DNA of 34,618 nt, taken from Henriciella sp. Lineage in GTDB: Bacteria > Pseudomonadota > Alphaproteobacteria > Caulobacterales > Hyphomonadaceae. Shown piece by piece: positions 1 through 8,741 of the stretch. The stretch covers positions 42,275 to 76,892 of the forward strand of contig DUBH01000062.1 in the NCBI GenBank assembly GCA_012960415.1, read 5' to 3'. Positions within the stretch are counted from its first letter, which is position 1; every line of letters starts with the position of its first letter. The translations under genes and the position numbers were made by a program. Below the pieces are notes generated by a model. It made no database searches and was not told the origin of the DNA. It saw nothing but the letters and a program-made list of their open reading frames with translations.

Positions 1-383
1 CGATCTTCCTTGCCCTTGGCTTCCTCGTCGCGGTCGACGAGCTCGATCACAGCAACCGGTGCGTTATCGCCATGGCGGAAGCCGGCTTTCAGCACGCGGG
101 TGTAACCGCCATTACGGTCCTTGTAGCGCTCACCGAAAACTTCGAAGAGCTTTGCGACGGCATCCTTGCTGCGGACCTGGGCAATTGCCCGGCGGCGCGA
201 AGCAAGATCGCCTTTCTTGGCAAGCGTCACGAGCTTGTCCATGATCGGCTTCAGCTCCTTTGCCTTCGGGAGCGTCGTCACAATCTGCTCATGCTGGATC
301 AGCGAAGCCGCCATGTTCGCGAACATCGCCTTACGATGCGCGCTGGTGCGGTTCAGCTTGCGGTGTGCAATTGCGTGGGCCAT
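1..383 (-). CDS. rplQ: 50S ribosomal protein L17 (partial, 3' end beyond the left edge)
   Basis: L17 is a large-subunit protein near the polypeptide exit tunnel and the last gene of the alpha operon. The reverse strand from the ATG at 381-383 reads [20 protein letters not shown] and continues through the L17-type segment [16 protein letters not shown]. The typical L17 core ending [17 protein letters not shown] is reached just before the window edge, so about 127 codons are visible and the C-terminal tail and stop are missing. An AGGAG ribosome-binding site lies about 8 nt before the start. It sits 36 bp downstream of rpoA, the canonical order. The start is clear because the protein begins exactly where the family begins. 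Confidence 0.96.
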   Translation of the reverse strand, partial: MAHAIAHRKLNRTSAHRKAMFANMAASLIQHEQIVTTLPKAKELKPIMDKLVTLAKKGDLASRRRAIAQVRSKDAVAKLFEVFGERYKDRNGGYTRVLKAGFRHGDNAPVAVIELVDRDEEAKGKED

Positions 384-419
384 TTGCTTGGTCTCCTGCG
401 CGCCCTCCCGGGCGGACGT

Positions 420-1460
420 TTAGAGGTGATCGTCGTATTTCTTGGCAAGTGCCTCGATGTCTTCTGGTGGCCAGTCCGGCACTTCCATGCCCAGATGCAG
501 CCCCATACCAGCGAGGACTTCCTTGATTTCGTTCAGCGACTTGCGGCCGAAGTTCGGGGTGCGAAGCATTTCGGCTTCCGACTTCTGGATAAGATCGCCA
601 ATGTAAACAATGTTGTCGTTCTTCAGGCAGTTTGCCGAACGCACGGACAGCTCGAGCTCGTCGACCTTCTTGAGAAGGACTGGATTGAAGCCGAGGTCGG
701 TTTCCTCGCTCGACGACGAGCTCTCGGTCTCCGGCTCATCGAAGGTGATGAAGAGCTGGAGCTGGTCCTGAAGAATGCGCGCTGCGTATGCAACGGCGTC
801 TTCTGGCGTGATCGCGCCATCGGTTTCGACAGAAAGCGTGAGCTTGTCATAGTCGAGGACCGTACCCTCACGGGTGTCTTCGACGCTGTAGCCAACGCGC
901 CGAACCGGCGAATAGATCGCATCGACCGGGATGAAGCCGATCGGCGCATCTTCCGGACGGCTCTGATCGGCAGGCACATAGCCCTTGCCGGTCGCAACCG
1001 TGAATTCCATGCGAACAGAAGCACCATCATCAAGCGTACAGATGACGAGATCCGGGTTGAGGATCTTCACGTCGCCCGACGTTTCGATCTGACCGGCCTT
1101 CACTTCACCCTTGCCATCAGCCTTCAGGATCATGCGCTTCGGCGTGTCCGAAACCATGTCGATGGCGATTTGCTTGAGGTTGAGAACGATCGTCGTGACG
1201 TCTTCGCGCACGCCCGGAATGGACGAGAACTCGTGGACGACGCCATCGATCTGGACGCCGGTTATGGCGGCACCCTGAAGCGAAGAAAGAAGAACGCGGC
1301 GAAGCGCATTGCCGAGCGTCGTGCCGAAGCCACGCTCGAGAGGCTCGATCACCAGTTTGGCGTGGCGGCGCGGGTCGCGGCCTGCCTCAACCTTCGGGCG
1401 GTTCGGGCGGATCAGTTCTTTCCAGTTACGGTCATTCACACTGGTCGCAGTATCGGCCAT
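420..1460 (-). CDS. rpoA: DNA-directed RNA polymerase alpha subunit
   Basis: The alpha subunit dimerises to nucleate RNA polymerase assembly and contacts UP elements and activators through its C-terminal domain. The 346-aa product has the N-terminal dimerisation domain (residues about 30-240; motif [20 protein letters not shown] at 41-60) and a C-terminal helix-hairpin-helix domain (about 260-346; RSANCLKND at 274-282, [10 protein letters not shown] at 303-312). The two are joined by a linker with a run of five serines followed by acidic residues (247-253), which makes the protein slightly longer than the family's usual length of about 330-340. The gene lies between rpsK and rplQ in the alpha operon, 41 bp after the rpsK stop. 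Confidence 0.98.
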   Translation of the reverse strand: MADTATSVNDRNWKELIRPNRPKVEAGRDPRRHAKLVIEPLERGFGTTLGNALRRVLLSSLQGAAITGVQIDGVVHEFSSIPGVREDVTTIVLNLKQIAIDMVSDTPKRMILKADGKGEVKAGQIETSGDVKILNPDLVICTLDDGASVRMEFTVATGKGYVPADQSRPEDAPIGFIPVDAIYSPVRRVGYSVEDTREGTVLDYDKLTLSVETDGAITPEDAVAYAARILQDQLQLFITFDEPETESSSSSEETDLGFNPVLLKKVDELELSVRSANCLKNDNIVYIGDLIQKSEAEMLRTPNFGRKSLNEIKEVLAGMGLHLGMEVPDWPPEDIEALAKKYDDHL

Positions 1461-1501
1461 TCATGGCCTCCTTGGTCTTGCTACAGGACAGTCGCTAGGG
1501 C

Positions 1502-1891
1502 CTAGACGCGGCGGCGTTTCGGCGGGCGGCAGCCATTGTGCGGAATTGGGGTCGTATCGCGGATAGACGTGATGGTCAGACCGGCAGCCTGAAGCGCGCG
1601 AAGTGCGCTCTCACGACCGGAACCAGGGCCACGCACGTTTACTTCGACAGTCTGGAGGCCGTGCTCTTGCGCCTTCTTGGCGGCATCTTCAGCGGCGACC
1701 TGAGCAGCATAAGGGGTCGACTTACGCGAACCCTTGAAGCCCATCGTACCAGCGGAAGACCAGGAAATGGTGTTTCCCTGAGCGTCGCTGATGGTGACCA
1801 TCGTGTTGTTGAAGCTGGAGTTCACATGCACGACGCCCGAAGAAATGTTCTTACGGGCGCGGCGGCGAACGCGGGTCGTATCACGAGCCAT
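1502..1891 (-). CDS. rpsK: 30S ribosomal protein S11
   Basis: S11 lines the platform of the small subunit, where it contacts 16S rRNA near the E-site mRNA path. The 129-aa product has a basic N-terminus ([10 protein letters not shown]), the core [16 protein letters not shown], the family loop [13 protein letters not shown] and the diagnostic C-terminus [16 protein letters not shown]. Length and ends match the family, so the start is secure. It lies 12 nt after the rpsM stop, which implies co-transcription with rpsM, rpoA and rplQ. Confidence 0.98.
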   Translation of the reverse strand: MARDTTRVRRRARKNISSGVVHVNSSFNNTMVTISDAQGNTISWSSAGTMGFKGSRKSTPYAAQVAAEDAAKKAQEHGLQTVEVNVRGPGSGRESALRALQAAGLTITSIRDTTPIPHNGCRPPKRRRV

Positions 1892-1903
1892 ATCGGTCCT
1901 GTC

Positions 1904-2272
1904 CTATTTCTTCTTGCCGGCAATCGGCTTTGCCGGGCCCTTGCGGGTGCGGGCGTTGGTATGAGTGCGCTGGCCGCGGACCGGAAGGCGTTTGCGGTGG
2001 CGCAGGCCACGATAGCAGCCAAGATCCATCAGGCGCTTGATGTTCATCGAAACTTCACGACGAAGGTCACCTTCGACGAGGTAATCAGCATCGATCGTCT
2101 CGCGAATCTGGATGACTTCTGCGTCGGTAAGATCGGCGACACGGCGATGCGATTCGATACCGATCTTGTCGGTGATCTCGCGTGCCTTCGCCGGACCGAT
2201 GCCGTGAATGTAACGAAGCGCGATTTCGACACGCTTATTCGTCGGAATGTTTACGCCTGCAATACGGGCCAT
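1904..2272 (-). CDS. rpsM: 30S ribosomal protein S13
   Basis: S13 sits in the head of the 30S subunit, forms intersubunit bridges with the 50S, and its C-terminal tail approaches the P-site tRNA. The 122-aa product starts [20 protein letters not shown] and has the helix-two-turns-helix core [13 protein letters not shown]. It carries [17 protein letters not shown] near the end and a lysine-rich tail. It is the first gene of the alpha operon. A good promoter lies about 95-120 bp upstream in the adk-rpsM gap, which would allow transcription independent of the spc operon. Confidence 0.98.
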   Translation of the reverse strand: MARIAGVNIPTNKRVEIALRYIHGIGPAKAREITDKIGIESHRRVADLTDAEVIQIRETIDADYLVEGDLRREVSMNIKRLMDLGCYRGLRHRKRLPVRGQRTHTNARTRKGPAKPIAGKKK

Positions 2273-2366
2273 TGGGCCTCTCTCCTGAACTGCCGAAAGC
2301 GGGTCCGGCGCGAAACGAAAAACAACGCTCCGCGCGCGCGAACCCGACCTCTTAACGAAGTGCGTC

Positions 2367-2394
2367 GTTATAGACGTGCAATTCCCCGCGTCAA
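2367..2394 (-). promoter_or_regulatory. candidate sigma70-type promoter of the alpha operon (rpsM-rpsK-rpoA-rplQ)
   Basis: On the minus strand TTGACG (2389-2394) is followed after exactly 16 bp by TATAAC (2367-2372). Both are close to the -35 and -10 sequences of alphaproteobacterial housekeeping promoters. The predicted start site is near 2360, giving a leader of about 88 nt before rpsM. The -35 hexamer overlaps the loop and right arm of a perfect inverted repeat (separate entry). The call rests on motif match and position only. Confidence 0.65.
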
Positions 2395-2406
2395 CTGGGG
2401 AATTGC
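2378..2406 (-). repeat. perfect 10-bp inverted repeat just after adk, overlapping the rpsM promoter
   Basis: GCAATTCCCC (2378-2387) and GGGGAATTGC (2397-2406) are perfect reverse complements separated by 9 nt. In the adk transcript the hairpin begins about 4 nt after the stop codon. It has no U-tract, so it is not a standard intrinsic terminator. It could be an mRNA 3'-end stabiliser or a Rho-assisted terminator, or at the DNA level an operator on the rpsM promoter, whose -35 it overlaps. Confidence 0.6.
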
Positions 2407-2410
2407 GGCT

Positions 2411-2980
2411 TTATGCGGTCTCTTTCAGCGCCTTTTCAACGCCTTCCGTAACCGTCTCTATACTGGCCATTCCGTCGACTTCGCGAAGGATTCCGCGCTC
2501 TGCATAGAATGGCAGAAGCGGGGCCGTATCCTGATTGTATTTCTCCAGCCTGGCGGCAAATGTCGCCGGGTTGTCATCCTTGCGGCCCTGCTCTTCGAAC
2601 CGCTTGGTCACGCGGGCCATGAGCTGGTCCTCGTCGACCACAAGGCGGATCACGCGGTCGAGCTTGGTGCCACGCGACTCTAGAAGCTGATCCAGAGCCT
2701 TGGCCTGGCCAAGCGTGCGCGGGAAGCCATCAAAGATGAAGCCTGCGGCACCCTTGTTCTGATTCAGCTGATCATCGATCAAGTCGATGACGATCTCATC
2801 GGAAACCAGCCCGCCCTCGTCCATGATTTTTGCAACCCGGTTGCCAAGCTCGGAGCCCGACGCGCGTGCGGCGCGAAGCATGTCGCCAGTGGAAAGTTGT
2901 ACATAGACATGTTCCTCAACGAGACGCTTGGCCTGTGTACCCTTACCCGCAGCGGGTGGTCCGAAAAGAATGAGATTCAT
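2411..2980 (-). CDS. adk: adenylate kinase
   Basis: Adenylate kinase catalyses reversible phosphoryl transfer between ATP and AMP, giving two ADP, in the cytosol. The 189-aa product has the P-loop GPPAAGKGTQAKRL at residues 7-20, the AMP-site segment LSTGDMLRAA, the motif DGFPRTLGQAKALD, and a short lid (RFEEQGRKDDNPATF) without zinc cysteines. This is the short-lid form common in alphaproteobacteria. Its ATG overlaps the secY TGA (ATGA at 2977-2980), so translation is probably coupled. adk after secY is an old and common arrangement of the spc operon. Confidence 0.98.
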   Translation of the reverse strand: MNLILFGPPAAGKGTQAKRLVEEHVYVQLSTGDMLRAARASGSELGNRVAKIMDEGGLVSDEIVIDLIDDQLNQNKGAAGFIFDGFPRTLGQAKALDQLLESRGTKLDRVIRLVVDEDQLMARVTKRFEEQGRKDDNPATFAARLEKYNQDTAPLLPFYAERGILREVDGMASIETVTEGVEKALKETA

Positions 2981-4350
2981 CGTCTGCGTTTGCCTCCCAG
3001 CCGCGATTTCTTGATCAGCCCCTCATATTGGTGCGCGATCAGGTGCGACTGTATCTGTGTCACTGTATCCATCGTCACCGATACAACGATCAGTAGCGAC
3101 GTGCCACCGATGTAGAAAGGAATTTCCGGCATATATCGGCGAAGAACTTCCGGCAGCAGACAGACGAAGACGAGATAGATCGCACCAATCGTGGTCAGGC
3201 GGGTCAGCACATAATCGAAGTAGGCTGCCGTGTTCTTGCCTGGGCGAATCCCCGGAACAAAGCCGCCATACTTGCGAAGATTGTCTGCCGTCTCCTGCGG
3301 ATTGAACATGATGGACGTGTAGAAGAAGCAGAAGAATGCGACGAGCACACCATAGGTGATGATGTAGGTCCAGCTGCCTGGCGAGAAGTTGATCGCCAGC
3401 CACTGGAGGATGCCCGGGTCGCCTGCTGCAACCATCTGGCCGTCAGGGCCGACACCGGTATTGCCGCCAACGAGACCGACAGCCGTCATCGGAAGCATCA
3501 GGATCGCGATCGCAAAGATCGGCGGAATGACGCCCGACGTGTTGAGCTTCAGCGGCATGAACGAGGATTGGCCCTGGCTCATCTTGTTGCCCTGCTGGCG
3601 CTTTGGATACTGGATCAGGATCCGGCGCTGCGAACGCTCAATGAACACGATGAACAGAACGAGTGCGATAACCAGCACGAGAATGCCGAGAACGAAGACG
3701 ACATTGATTCCCTGCTCGCGGCCGCCTGAGAACAGGTTGAAGATCGCCTTTGGCATCTCTGCGATAATGCCCGCGAAGATGATGAGCGAGATACCATTAC
3801 CGATACCGCGTGCGGTAATCTGCTCACCCATCCACATCAGGAACATGGTGCCACCGACAAAGGTCGATACAGCGGTAAGAATGAAGAACCACTGGGCGAT
3901 GCCTTCATAGGCAACGCTGGAAAGACCCATCGCAATGCCGAAGCCCTGGAAGAACGCAAAGCCGACCGTCAGATAGCGGGTATACTGGTTGATCTGCTTG
4001 CGGCCCGCCTCGCCTTCCTTCTTGAGCTTTTCAAGCGAAGGAATGGCGGATGTCATCATCTGCACGATGATGGACGCGGTAATGTAGGGCATCACATTGA
4101 GCGCAAACACACTCATCCGCTCAACAGCACCGCCCGCAAACATGTTGAGCGAGCCGAGCATGCCGCCCGACTGTCTCTGGAAGAGTTGCTCAAACTGGGA
4201 AGGGTCGACGCCCGGCACCGGAATGTACGTGCCGAGGCGATAGAGGACCAGGATGAAAAGCGTGAACAGGATACGCGCCTGAAGGTCCTTTGCCTTGGCA
4301 AAGGTACCGAAGTTCATATTGCGCGCCATTTGCTCTGCGGCTGTGGCCAA
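2977..4350 (-). CDS. secY: protein translocase subunit SecY
   Basis: SecY is the channel subunit of the SecYEG translocon, which inserts or exports proteins across the inner membrane. The 457-aa product contains about ten hydrophobic segments expected to span the membrane. The first follows DLQARILFTLFILVLYRLG, with the IPVPGVDP motif after it. Conserved cytoplasmic loops include ERSQRRILIQYPKRQ (loop C4) and YGGFVPGIRPGKNTAAY (loop C5, with the conserved arginine used for SecA/ribosome interaction). Its stop overlaps the adk start. It is separated from rplO by 86 bp that include a hairpin. Confidence 0.98.
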   Translation of the reverse strand: MATAAEQMARNMNFGTFAKAKDLQARILFTLFILVLYRLGTYIPVPGVDPSQFEQLFQRQSGGMLGSLNMFAGGAVERMSVFALNVMPYITASIIVQMMTSAIPSLEKLKKEGEAGRKQINQYTRYLTVGFAFFQGFGIAMGLSSVAYEGIAQWFFILTAVSTFVGGTMFLMWMGEQITARGIGNGISLIIFAGIIAEMPKAIFNLFSGGREQGINVVFVLGILVLVIALVLFIVFIERSQRRILIQYPKRQQGNKMSQGQSSFMPLKLNTSGVIPPIFAIAILMLPMTAVGLVGGNTGVGPDGQMVAAGDPGILQWLAINFSPGSWTYIITYGVLVAFFCFFYTSIMFNPQETADNLRKYGGFVPGIRPGKNTAAYFDYVLTRLTTIGAIYLVFVCLLPEVLRRYMPEIPFYIGGTSLLIVVSVTMDTVTQIQSHLIAHQYEGLIKKSRLGGKRRR

Positions 4351-4374
4351 AGGACCCTCCTACCCGAAATGAAA

Positions 4375-4396
4375 TCGCCGCCAACATTGGCGGCGA
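4375..4396 (-). repeat. GC-rich hairpin between rplO and secY
   Basis: CGCCGCCAA (4376-4384) and TTGGCGGCG (4387-4395) are perfect reverse complements with a 2-nt centre, and a flanking T/A pair extends them. On the minus-strand transcript the stem is followed by TTTCATTTC, a weak U-rich tract. It may cause partial termination or processing, lowering secY expression relative to the ribosomal genes. That role is inferred. Confidence 0.45.
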
Positions 4397-4436
4397 GATC
4401 GTGTTTGTGAAGGTGTATAGACGAAAAAGACCCGTC

Positions 4437-4916
4437 TTACTCAGCTTTTTCAGCAGCTACAGCCCCGGTTACCGTTACGGAGCCACCTGCTTTTTCCACC
4501 GCTTCAATTGCGGCCTTGCTGGCGCCGGTCACCGTGATCTTTGCATTCTTGGGTGCATCACCCTTTGCAAGAAGACGGACACCGTCCTTCGTGCGGCGGA
4601 CAACACCGGACGCAACCAGCGTCTCTTCGGTAATGTCATTGGCTTTCAGCTTGCCGGCTTCGATCGCCTTGGTCAGACGACCGAGGTTGACCCAGGCATG
4701 CGTCTTGGAGCTGCGGGCTGTGAAGCCGCGCTTTGGCAGACGCATATAGATCGGCATCTGGCCGCCTTCAAAGCCATTGAGGGCAACACCGGAGCGTGCC
4801 TTCTGACCTTTGACACCACGTCCGCCAGTCTTGCCCTTGCCGGAGCCGACGCCGCGGCCAACACGATGGCGGCTGTGGGTGGAGCCCGCATTTGGAGAGA
4901 GTTCGTTGAGTTTCAT
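4437..4916 (-). CDS. rplO: 50S ribosomal protein L15
   Basis: L15 is a late-assembly 50S protein with a long N-terminal extension penetrating 23S rRNA. The 159-aa product starts [20 protein letters not shown] and continues with the glycine/lysine-rich stretch [18 protein letters not shown]. The conserved [18 protein letters not shown] follows and the C-terminus is alanine-rich. Length and start match the family. It lies 44 bp after rpmD in canonical spc order. Confidence 0.98.
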   Translation of the reverse strand: MKLNELSPNAGSTHSRHRVGRGVGSGKGKTGGRGVKGQKARSGVALNGFEGGQMPIYMRLPKRGFTARSSKTHAWVNLGRLTKAIEAGKLKANDITEETLVASGVVRRTKDGVRLLAKGDAPKNAKITVTGASKAAIEAVEKAGGSVTVTGAVAAEKAE

Positions 4917-4960
4917 CGCTCTATTCCTGACTGGCGTTTGAAAGGGTCGCCCCTATACGC

Positions 4961-5158
4961 CTACTCTTCTACGACTTCAATAAGGTGTGACACCTTGGTG
5001 ATCATGCCCTGAACGGCCGGCGTATTTGCGAGCTCGCGCTCGCGGCCGATCTTGTTCAGGCCGAGGCCGATCAGCGTTGCGCGCTGCTCTGGCTTGCGGC
5101 GGATCGGGCTACCGGTCTGGCGGACCTTGATCGTGTCAGCTTGTTTCTTGGCCATCAT
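4961..5158 (-). CDS. rpmD: 50S ribosomal protein L30
   Basis: L30 is a small peripheral 50S protein. The product is 64-65 aa and contains [20 protein letters not shown] and [20 protein letters not shown], the full L30 domain. Two adjacent ATG codons (5156-5158 and 5153-5155) are possible starts. The AAGGAA ribosome-binding site is 5 nt before the first and 8 nt before the second, so MAKK... at 5155 is equally acceptable. It lies between rpsE (17-bp gap) and rplO. Confidence 0.96.
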   Translation of the reverse strand: MMAKKQADTIKVRQTGSPIRRKPEQRATLIGLGLNKIGRERELANTPAVQGMITKVSHLIEVVEE

Positions 5159-5175
5159 CAGATTCCTTCTCTAAA

Positions 5176-5763
5176 TCAGGCGGTTTCGGAAACGCCGGCT
5201 TCAGACGCACCATCGGTGCGGCGGCCAACAATGTCCTGAACCTTCAGGCCACGCTTCGATGCGACCGAACGCGGGCTTGCCTGCTCTTTGAGCGCCTGGA
5301 AGGTCGCGCGAACCATGTTGTATGGGTTCGACGAACCGTTGGACTTGGCAACCACGTCCTGGATGCCGAGAACTTCCATGACAGCGCGCATCGGGCCACC
5401 AGCGATCACGCCGGTACCTGGAGGGGCTGCACGAAGGATCACCTTGCCCGCGCCCCAGCGGCCTTTGCCGTCATGGTGCAGAGTGCGGCCTTCACGAAGC
5501 GGAATGCGAACGAGGTTGCGCTTGGCTTCCTCGGTTGCCTTGCGGATTGCTTCCGGCACTTCGCGGGCCTTGCCCTTGCCGAAGCCTGCGCGGCCTTTCT
5601 GGTCGCCAACGACAACCAGGGCTGCGAAACCGAAATTCTTACCGCCTTTAACCGTCTTTGCGACACGGTTGATGCCAACAAGCTTGTCAGTAAGCTCGCT
5701 CTGCTCTTCCTGGCGGTCGTCTCTGCGCCCGCGTCCGCGGCCGCGTCCTCGTTCTTCTGCCAT
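5176..5763 (-). CDS. rpsE: 30S ribosomal protein S5
   Basis: S5 contributes to decoding fidelity and mRNA entry-site helicase activity on the 30S subunit. The 195-aa product has a double-stranded RNA-binding-like N-terminal half (about 25-90; [17 protein letters not shown] and [15 protein letters not shown]) and the C-terminal half ([34 protein letters not shown]). It begins with an unusually regular arginine/glycine run ([10 protein letters not shown], residues 5-14) and ends with an acidic/alanine tail. Both extend the usual length of about 165-190 aa. It lies 9 nt after rplR. Confidence 0.98.
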   Translation of the reverse strand: MAEERGRGRGRGRRDDRQEEQSELTDKLVGINRVAKTVKGGKNFGFAALVVVGDQKGRAGFGKGKAREVPEAIRKATEEAKRNLVRIPLREGRTLHHDGKGRWGAGKVILRAAPPGTGVIAGGPMRAVMEVLGIQDVVAKSNGSSNPYNMVRATFQALKEQASPRSVASKRGLKVQDIVGRRTDGASEAGVSETA

Positions 5764-5772
5764 AATGGCCTC

Positions 5773-6135
5773 CTAGAACTTCAGGCCGCCCTCACGGGCG
5801 GCATCTGCCAGGGCTTTCACCCGGCCGTGGAACATATAGCCGCCGCGATCGAAGACGACGTCTTCAACACCGGCCTGCTTGGCGCGCTCAGCGATGAGCT
5901 CACCGATTTTCTGTGCCGCTGCGACGTCGCTCGTAGCCTTGAGCTGCTCACGCAGGTCTTTCTCGAGCGTGGAAGCCGCTGCAACCGTCAGACCCTTTTC
6001 ATCGTCGATGATCTGGGCAGAGATATTCTTGTGCGAGCGGGCAACCGACAGACGCGGCTTGCCTTCTGCAACCTTGCGGAGCTTGGCACGGACGCGCTGG
6101 GCGCGGCGGAGTGTCTTTTCGCGTGTCGTCTTCAT
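5773..6135 (-). CDS. rplR: 50S ribosomal protein L18
   Basis: L18 binds 5S rRNA with L5 and helps anchor it in the central protuberance. The 120-aa product starts [20 protein letters not shown] and carries [21 protein letters not shown] and the C-terminal [20 protein letters not shown]. The frame stays open upstream, but the ATG at 6133-6135 is chosen because it gives the family N-terminus and starts 4 nt after the rplF stop. Longer versions would run into rplF. Confidence 0.97.
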   Translation of the reverse strand: MKTTREKTLRRAQRVRAKLRKVAEGKPRLSVARSHKNISAQIIDDEKGLTVAAASTLEKDLREQLKATSDVAAAQKIGELIAERAKQAGVEDVVFDRGGYMFHGRVKALADAAREGGLKF

Positions 6136-6139
6136 GGCG

Positions 6140-6751
6140 TTACTTCTTCTTGCCTTCTTTGCGGCGGACGTATTCGCCTGCGTAGCGCACGCCCTTGCCT
6201 TTGAATGGCTCTGGCTTGCGGAACTGACGGATCTCGGCGGCAGCCTGACCAACGGCCTGCTTGTCTGCACCCGACACGATGACCTCGGTCGGTTTTGGTG
6301 CTTCCAGCTTGATGCCGTCTGGTGCCTTGAAGATCACGTCGTGCGAGTAGCCGAGCGACAGTTTCAGGTCATTGCCCTGCATCTGTGCACGGTAACCAAC
6401 GCCGACGAGTTCCAGCGACTTGGAGAAGCCCTCGGCTGCGCCGTGGACGACGTTCGCAGCATTTGCGCGCGCCGTGCCCCACTGAGTGCGGACTTTCGGG
6501 TCCAGCGCCTCAGCAAAGGTCATCTTCTTCTTGCCCTTGGCGTCGTTCGCCTTGATGCGCTCATTGGCTTCGGTGACATAGTCTTCGCGCGGCATGATCG
6601 ACAGCTCACCGTCTTTCAGCTCTGCGGAGACCAGTTCGGACACCGTGAACGCCAGGTGACCTTTCGGGCCCTTGGCTTCGATCTTGTTGCCATTCACCGT
6701 AACGGTCGTGCCGTTCGGGACGGGAATGGGGAGTTTTCCAATACGGGACAT
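6140..6751 (-). CDS. rplF: 50S ribosomal protein L6 (with an internal insertion)
   Basis: L6 binds 23S rRNA helix 97 near the sarcin-ricin loop and the GTPase-associated centre. The 203-aa product starts [20 protein letters not shown], has KGPKGHLAF, and contains the second-domain motifs [20 protein letters not shown] and [15 protein letters not shown], ending [20 protein letters not shown]. It exceeds the usual length of about 177 aa. The extra residues are a charged segment between the two L6 folds (about 57-80: tail of [20 protein letters not shown] and [11 protein letters not shown]), before the conserved [14 protein letters not shown]. It lies 17 bp after rpsH. Confidence 0.97.
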   Translation of the reverse strand: MSRIGKLPIPVPNGTTVTVNGNKIEAKGPKGHLAFTVSELVSAELKDGELSIMPREDYVTEANERIKANDAKGKKKMTFAEALDPKVRTQWGTARANAANVVHGAAEGFSKSLELVGVGYRAQMQGNDLKLSLGYSHDVIFKAPDGIKLEAPKPTEVIVSGADKQAVGQAAAEIRQFRKPEPFKGKGVRYAGEYVRRKEGKKK

Positions 6752-6768
6752 ATCAGTTCATCCTCGTC

Positions 6769-7164
6769 CTAGAAGACCCGGCAAAGGATCTCGCCACCAA
6801 CATTCTCGTTACGTGCGACGGCGTCAGATATGACACCCTTCGACGTGGAGAGAATGGAGATGCCCAGTCCGTTACGGACCAGCGGCAGATCATTCACCGA
6901 AGAATAGACGCGGCGACCAGGCTTCGAGACCCGACGGATCTCGGAGATGACAGGCGCGCCATCGAAATACTTAAGCTCGATCTCGACATTGCGATGACCG
7001 TCTTTCTCCACTTCCGTGTAACCACGGATGTAACCTTCGCTCTGCAGCACGTCGAGGACGCGAAGACGGAGCTTGGAAGACGGAGAGACAACCTTCGTCA
7101 TGCCACGCATCTGCGCATTGCGGATGCGGGTCAGGAGATCGCCAAGGGGATCGGAAATATTCAT
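6769..7164 (-). CDS. rpsH: 30S ribosomal protein S8
   Basis: S8 is a primary 16S rRNA binder that organises the central domain; in enterobacteria it also represses the spc operon mRNA. The 131-aa product starts [20 protein letters not shown] and ends with the family signature [17 protein letters not shown]...GGEILCRVF. The ATG at 7162-7164 is chosen over the longer open frame because it gives the family N-terminus. A strong GGAGGAA ribosome-binding site lies just before it. Confidence 0.98.
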   Translation of the reverse strand: MNISDPLGDLLTRIRNAQMRGMTKVVSPSSKLRLRVLDVLQSEGYIRGYTEVEKDGHRNVEIELKYFDGAPVISEIRRVSKPGRRVYSSVNDLPLVRNGLGISILSTSKGVISDAVARNENVGGEILCRVF

Positions 7165-7180
7165 CTTGGTTCCTCCTTTC

Positions 7181-7486
7181 CTACCAGCTTGACTTGACCA
7201 GGCCCGGGACCATGCCGAGTGAGCCAAGCTCACGCAGCGCGATACGGGACATTTTCATCTTGCGATAATAACCGCGCGGACGGCCGGTGACCTGGCAACG
7301 GTTGCGAACGCGGCTCGGTGCGGAGTTGCGCGGAAGTTCAGCCAGCTTCAGGCGAGCCTTGAAGCGGTCTTCCAGCGGCAGATCCTCATCCATCGCCATT
7401 GCTTTCAGCTTCGCACGACGTGCCGCGTACTGGGCGACCATCTTGCGACGCTTCTCGTTCTTCTCGATTGCGCTTTTCTTAGCCAT
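7181..7486 (-). CDS. rpsN: 30S ribosomal protein S14 (zinc-free form)
   Basis: S14 is in the head of the 30S subunit and contacts 16S rRNA near the A site. The 101-aa product starts [20 protein letters not shown] and has [20 protein letters not shown] followed by [17 protein letters not shown]. Only one cysteine of the zinc-ribbon positions is present, so this is the long C-minus form that does not bind zinc. It lies 19 bp after rplE and 16 bp before rpsH in spc order. Confidence 0.98.
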   Translation of the reverse strand: MAKKSAIEKNEKRRKMVAQYAARRAKLKAMAMDEDLPLEDRFKARLKLAELPRNSAPSRVRNRCQVTGRPRGYYRKMKMSRIALRELGSLGMVPGLVKSSW

Positions 7487-7505
7487 ATCGTTTCGTCCTC
7501 AAGCG

Positions 7506-8060
7506 CTAGTTACGGAACGGGAAGCCGCAATGCGCGAGCAGCGCCTTGGCTTCTTCGTTCGTCTTGGCGGTGGTGCAGACAATGATGTCCATACCGCGAA
7601 TGTCCTCGATGTCGTCATAGTTGATCTCCGGGAACACAATCTGTTCCTTGAGACCCATGGCGTAGTTGCCACGGCCATCGAAGCTCTTGCCGTTCAGACC
7701 ACGGAAGTCCTTCACACGTGGAAGGGCCATGTTGGTCAGACGGTCCAGGAACTCGTACATACGGTCGCGGCGGAGCGTGACCTTTGCACCGATGATCATG
7801 CCTTCACGAAGCTTGAAGCCGGCAATCGACTTACGAGCTTTGGTCGGCACTGGCTTCTGGCCAGAGATCTTCTCGAGTTCGGCAAGTGCGGTCTTGATCT
7901 TCTTGGAGTCAGCGACAGCTTCGCCAACACCCATGTTGATCACGACCTTGTCGAGCTTCGGCACCATCATCTGGTTGGAGTAGTTGAACTCCTCCTGAAG
8001 CTTGGCGCGAATCTGGTCACGGTACTTGGTCTTGAGACGGGGTTCGTAATTCTCAGACAT
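7506..8060 (-). CDS. rplE: 50S ribosomal protein L5
   Basis: L5 binds 5S rRNA and contacts P-site tRNA and bridge B1b in the central protuberance. The 184-aa product starts [20 protein letters not shown] and includes NSNQ-type [39 protein letters not shown], and the C-terminal [19 protein letters not shown] followed by [14 protein letters not shown]. The ATG at 8058-8060 is chosen over a longer open frame because it gives the family N-terminus. It starts inside rplX, overlapping its last 8 nt, so the two are probably translationally coupled. Confidence 0.98.
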   Translation of the reverse strand: MSENYEPRLKTKYRDQIRAKLQEEFNYSNQMMVPKLDKVVINMGVGEAVADSKKIKTALAELEKISGQKPVPTKARKSIAGFKLREGMIIGAKVTLRRDRMYEFLDRLTNMALPRVKDFRGLNGKSFDGRGNYAMGLKEQIVFPEINYDDIEDIRGMDIIVCTTAKTNEEAKALLAHCGFPFRN

Positions 8061-8370
8061 CGATCGATTCCCCTGAACGCTTGGCATAGCGCGTCTTGCG
8101 GCCATGCTCGTCAGTCTTGAAGCCAACACGGGTAGCCTTGCCGTCACGCGGGTCCACAATCGCCACGTTGGAGATGTGGATCGGCGCTTCGAAGGTCTTG
8201 ATGCCACCCGGATCCATTTGCGACGGGCGCTGGTGACGCTTCACCACGTTCACGCCCTGGACAACGACACGGTCTTCGGCCGGGATTACCTTGAGCACTT
8301 CGCCCTTGGCACCCTTGTTACGGCCTGCCGTGACGATGACGCGATCACCTTTTTTCACTTTGGCAGCCAT
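8053..8370 (-). CDS. rplX: 50S ribosomal protein L24
   Basis: L24 is an assembly initiator that binds the 5' domain of 23S rRNA and lies near the tunnel exit. The 105-aa product contains the KOW motif near its start ([20 protein letters not shown]), then [20 protein letters not shown] and [20 protein letters not shown]. Its 3' end overlaps the rplE start by 8 nt, and it begins 2 nt after the rplN stop. Confidence 0.98.
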   Translation of the reverse strand: MAAKVKKGDRVIVTAGRNKGAKGEVLKVIPAEDRVVVQGVNVVKRHQRPSQMDPGGIKTFEAPIHISNVAIVDPRDGKATRVGFKTDEHGRKTRYAKRSGESIDV

Positions 8371-8372
8371 GA

Positions 8373-8741
8373 CTACAGCACCTCCGGAGCCAGCGAGACG
8401 ATCTTCATGTGGTTCTTGGCGCGAAGCTCGCGCGGAACCGGGCCGAAGATACGGGTCCCGATTGGTTCGCCATTATTGTTCACAAGCACGGCGGCGTTCG
8501 TGTCAAAACGGATGACAGAGCCGTCACGGCGCTTGATGTCCTTGGCAACGCGAACCACGACAGCGCGGCGAACGTCACCCTTCTTCACGCGGCCGGTCGG
8601 AATTGCTTCCTTGATCGACACCACGATGATGTCACCGACGGACGCATAGCGGCGGCCTGCACCACCCAGCACCTTGATGCACTGGACGCGGCGTGCGCCG
8701 GAATTGTCAGCCACGCGAAGGTTGGACTGCATCTGAATCAT
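8373..8741 (-). CDS. rplN: 50S ribosomal protein L14
   Basis: L14 forms intersubunit bridges B5 and B8 and is where the silencing factor RsfS binds. The 122-aa product starts [20 protein letters not shown] and has [20 protein letters not shown] and the C-terminal [20 protein letters not shown] ending SLAPEVL. The rpsQ stop overlaps its start (ATGA at 8738-8741), so the S10 and spc operons are fused here without a break. Confidence 0.98.
   Translation of the reverse strand: MIQMQSNLRVADNSGARRVQCIKVLGGAGRRYASVGDIIVVSIKEAIPTGRVKKGDVRRAVVVRVAKDIKRRDGSVIRFDTNAAVLVNNNGEPIGTRIFGPVPRELRAKNHMKIVSLAPEVL

Noticed and set aside
72-1505. A 477-codon antisense frame over rplQ and rpoA
   Set aside because: Shadow of rpoA and rplQ with no family-like sequence.
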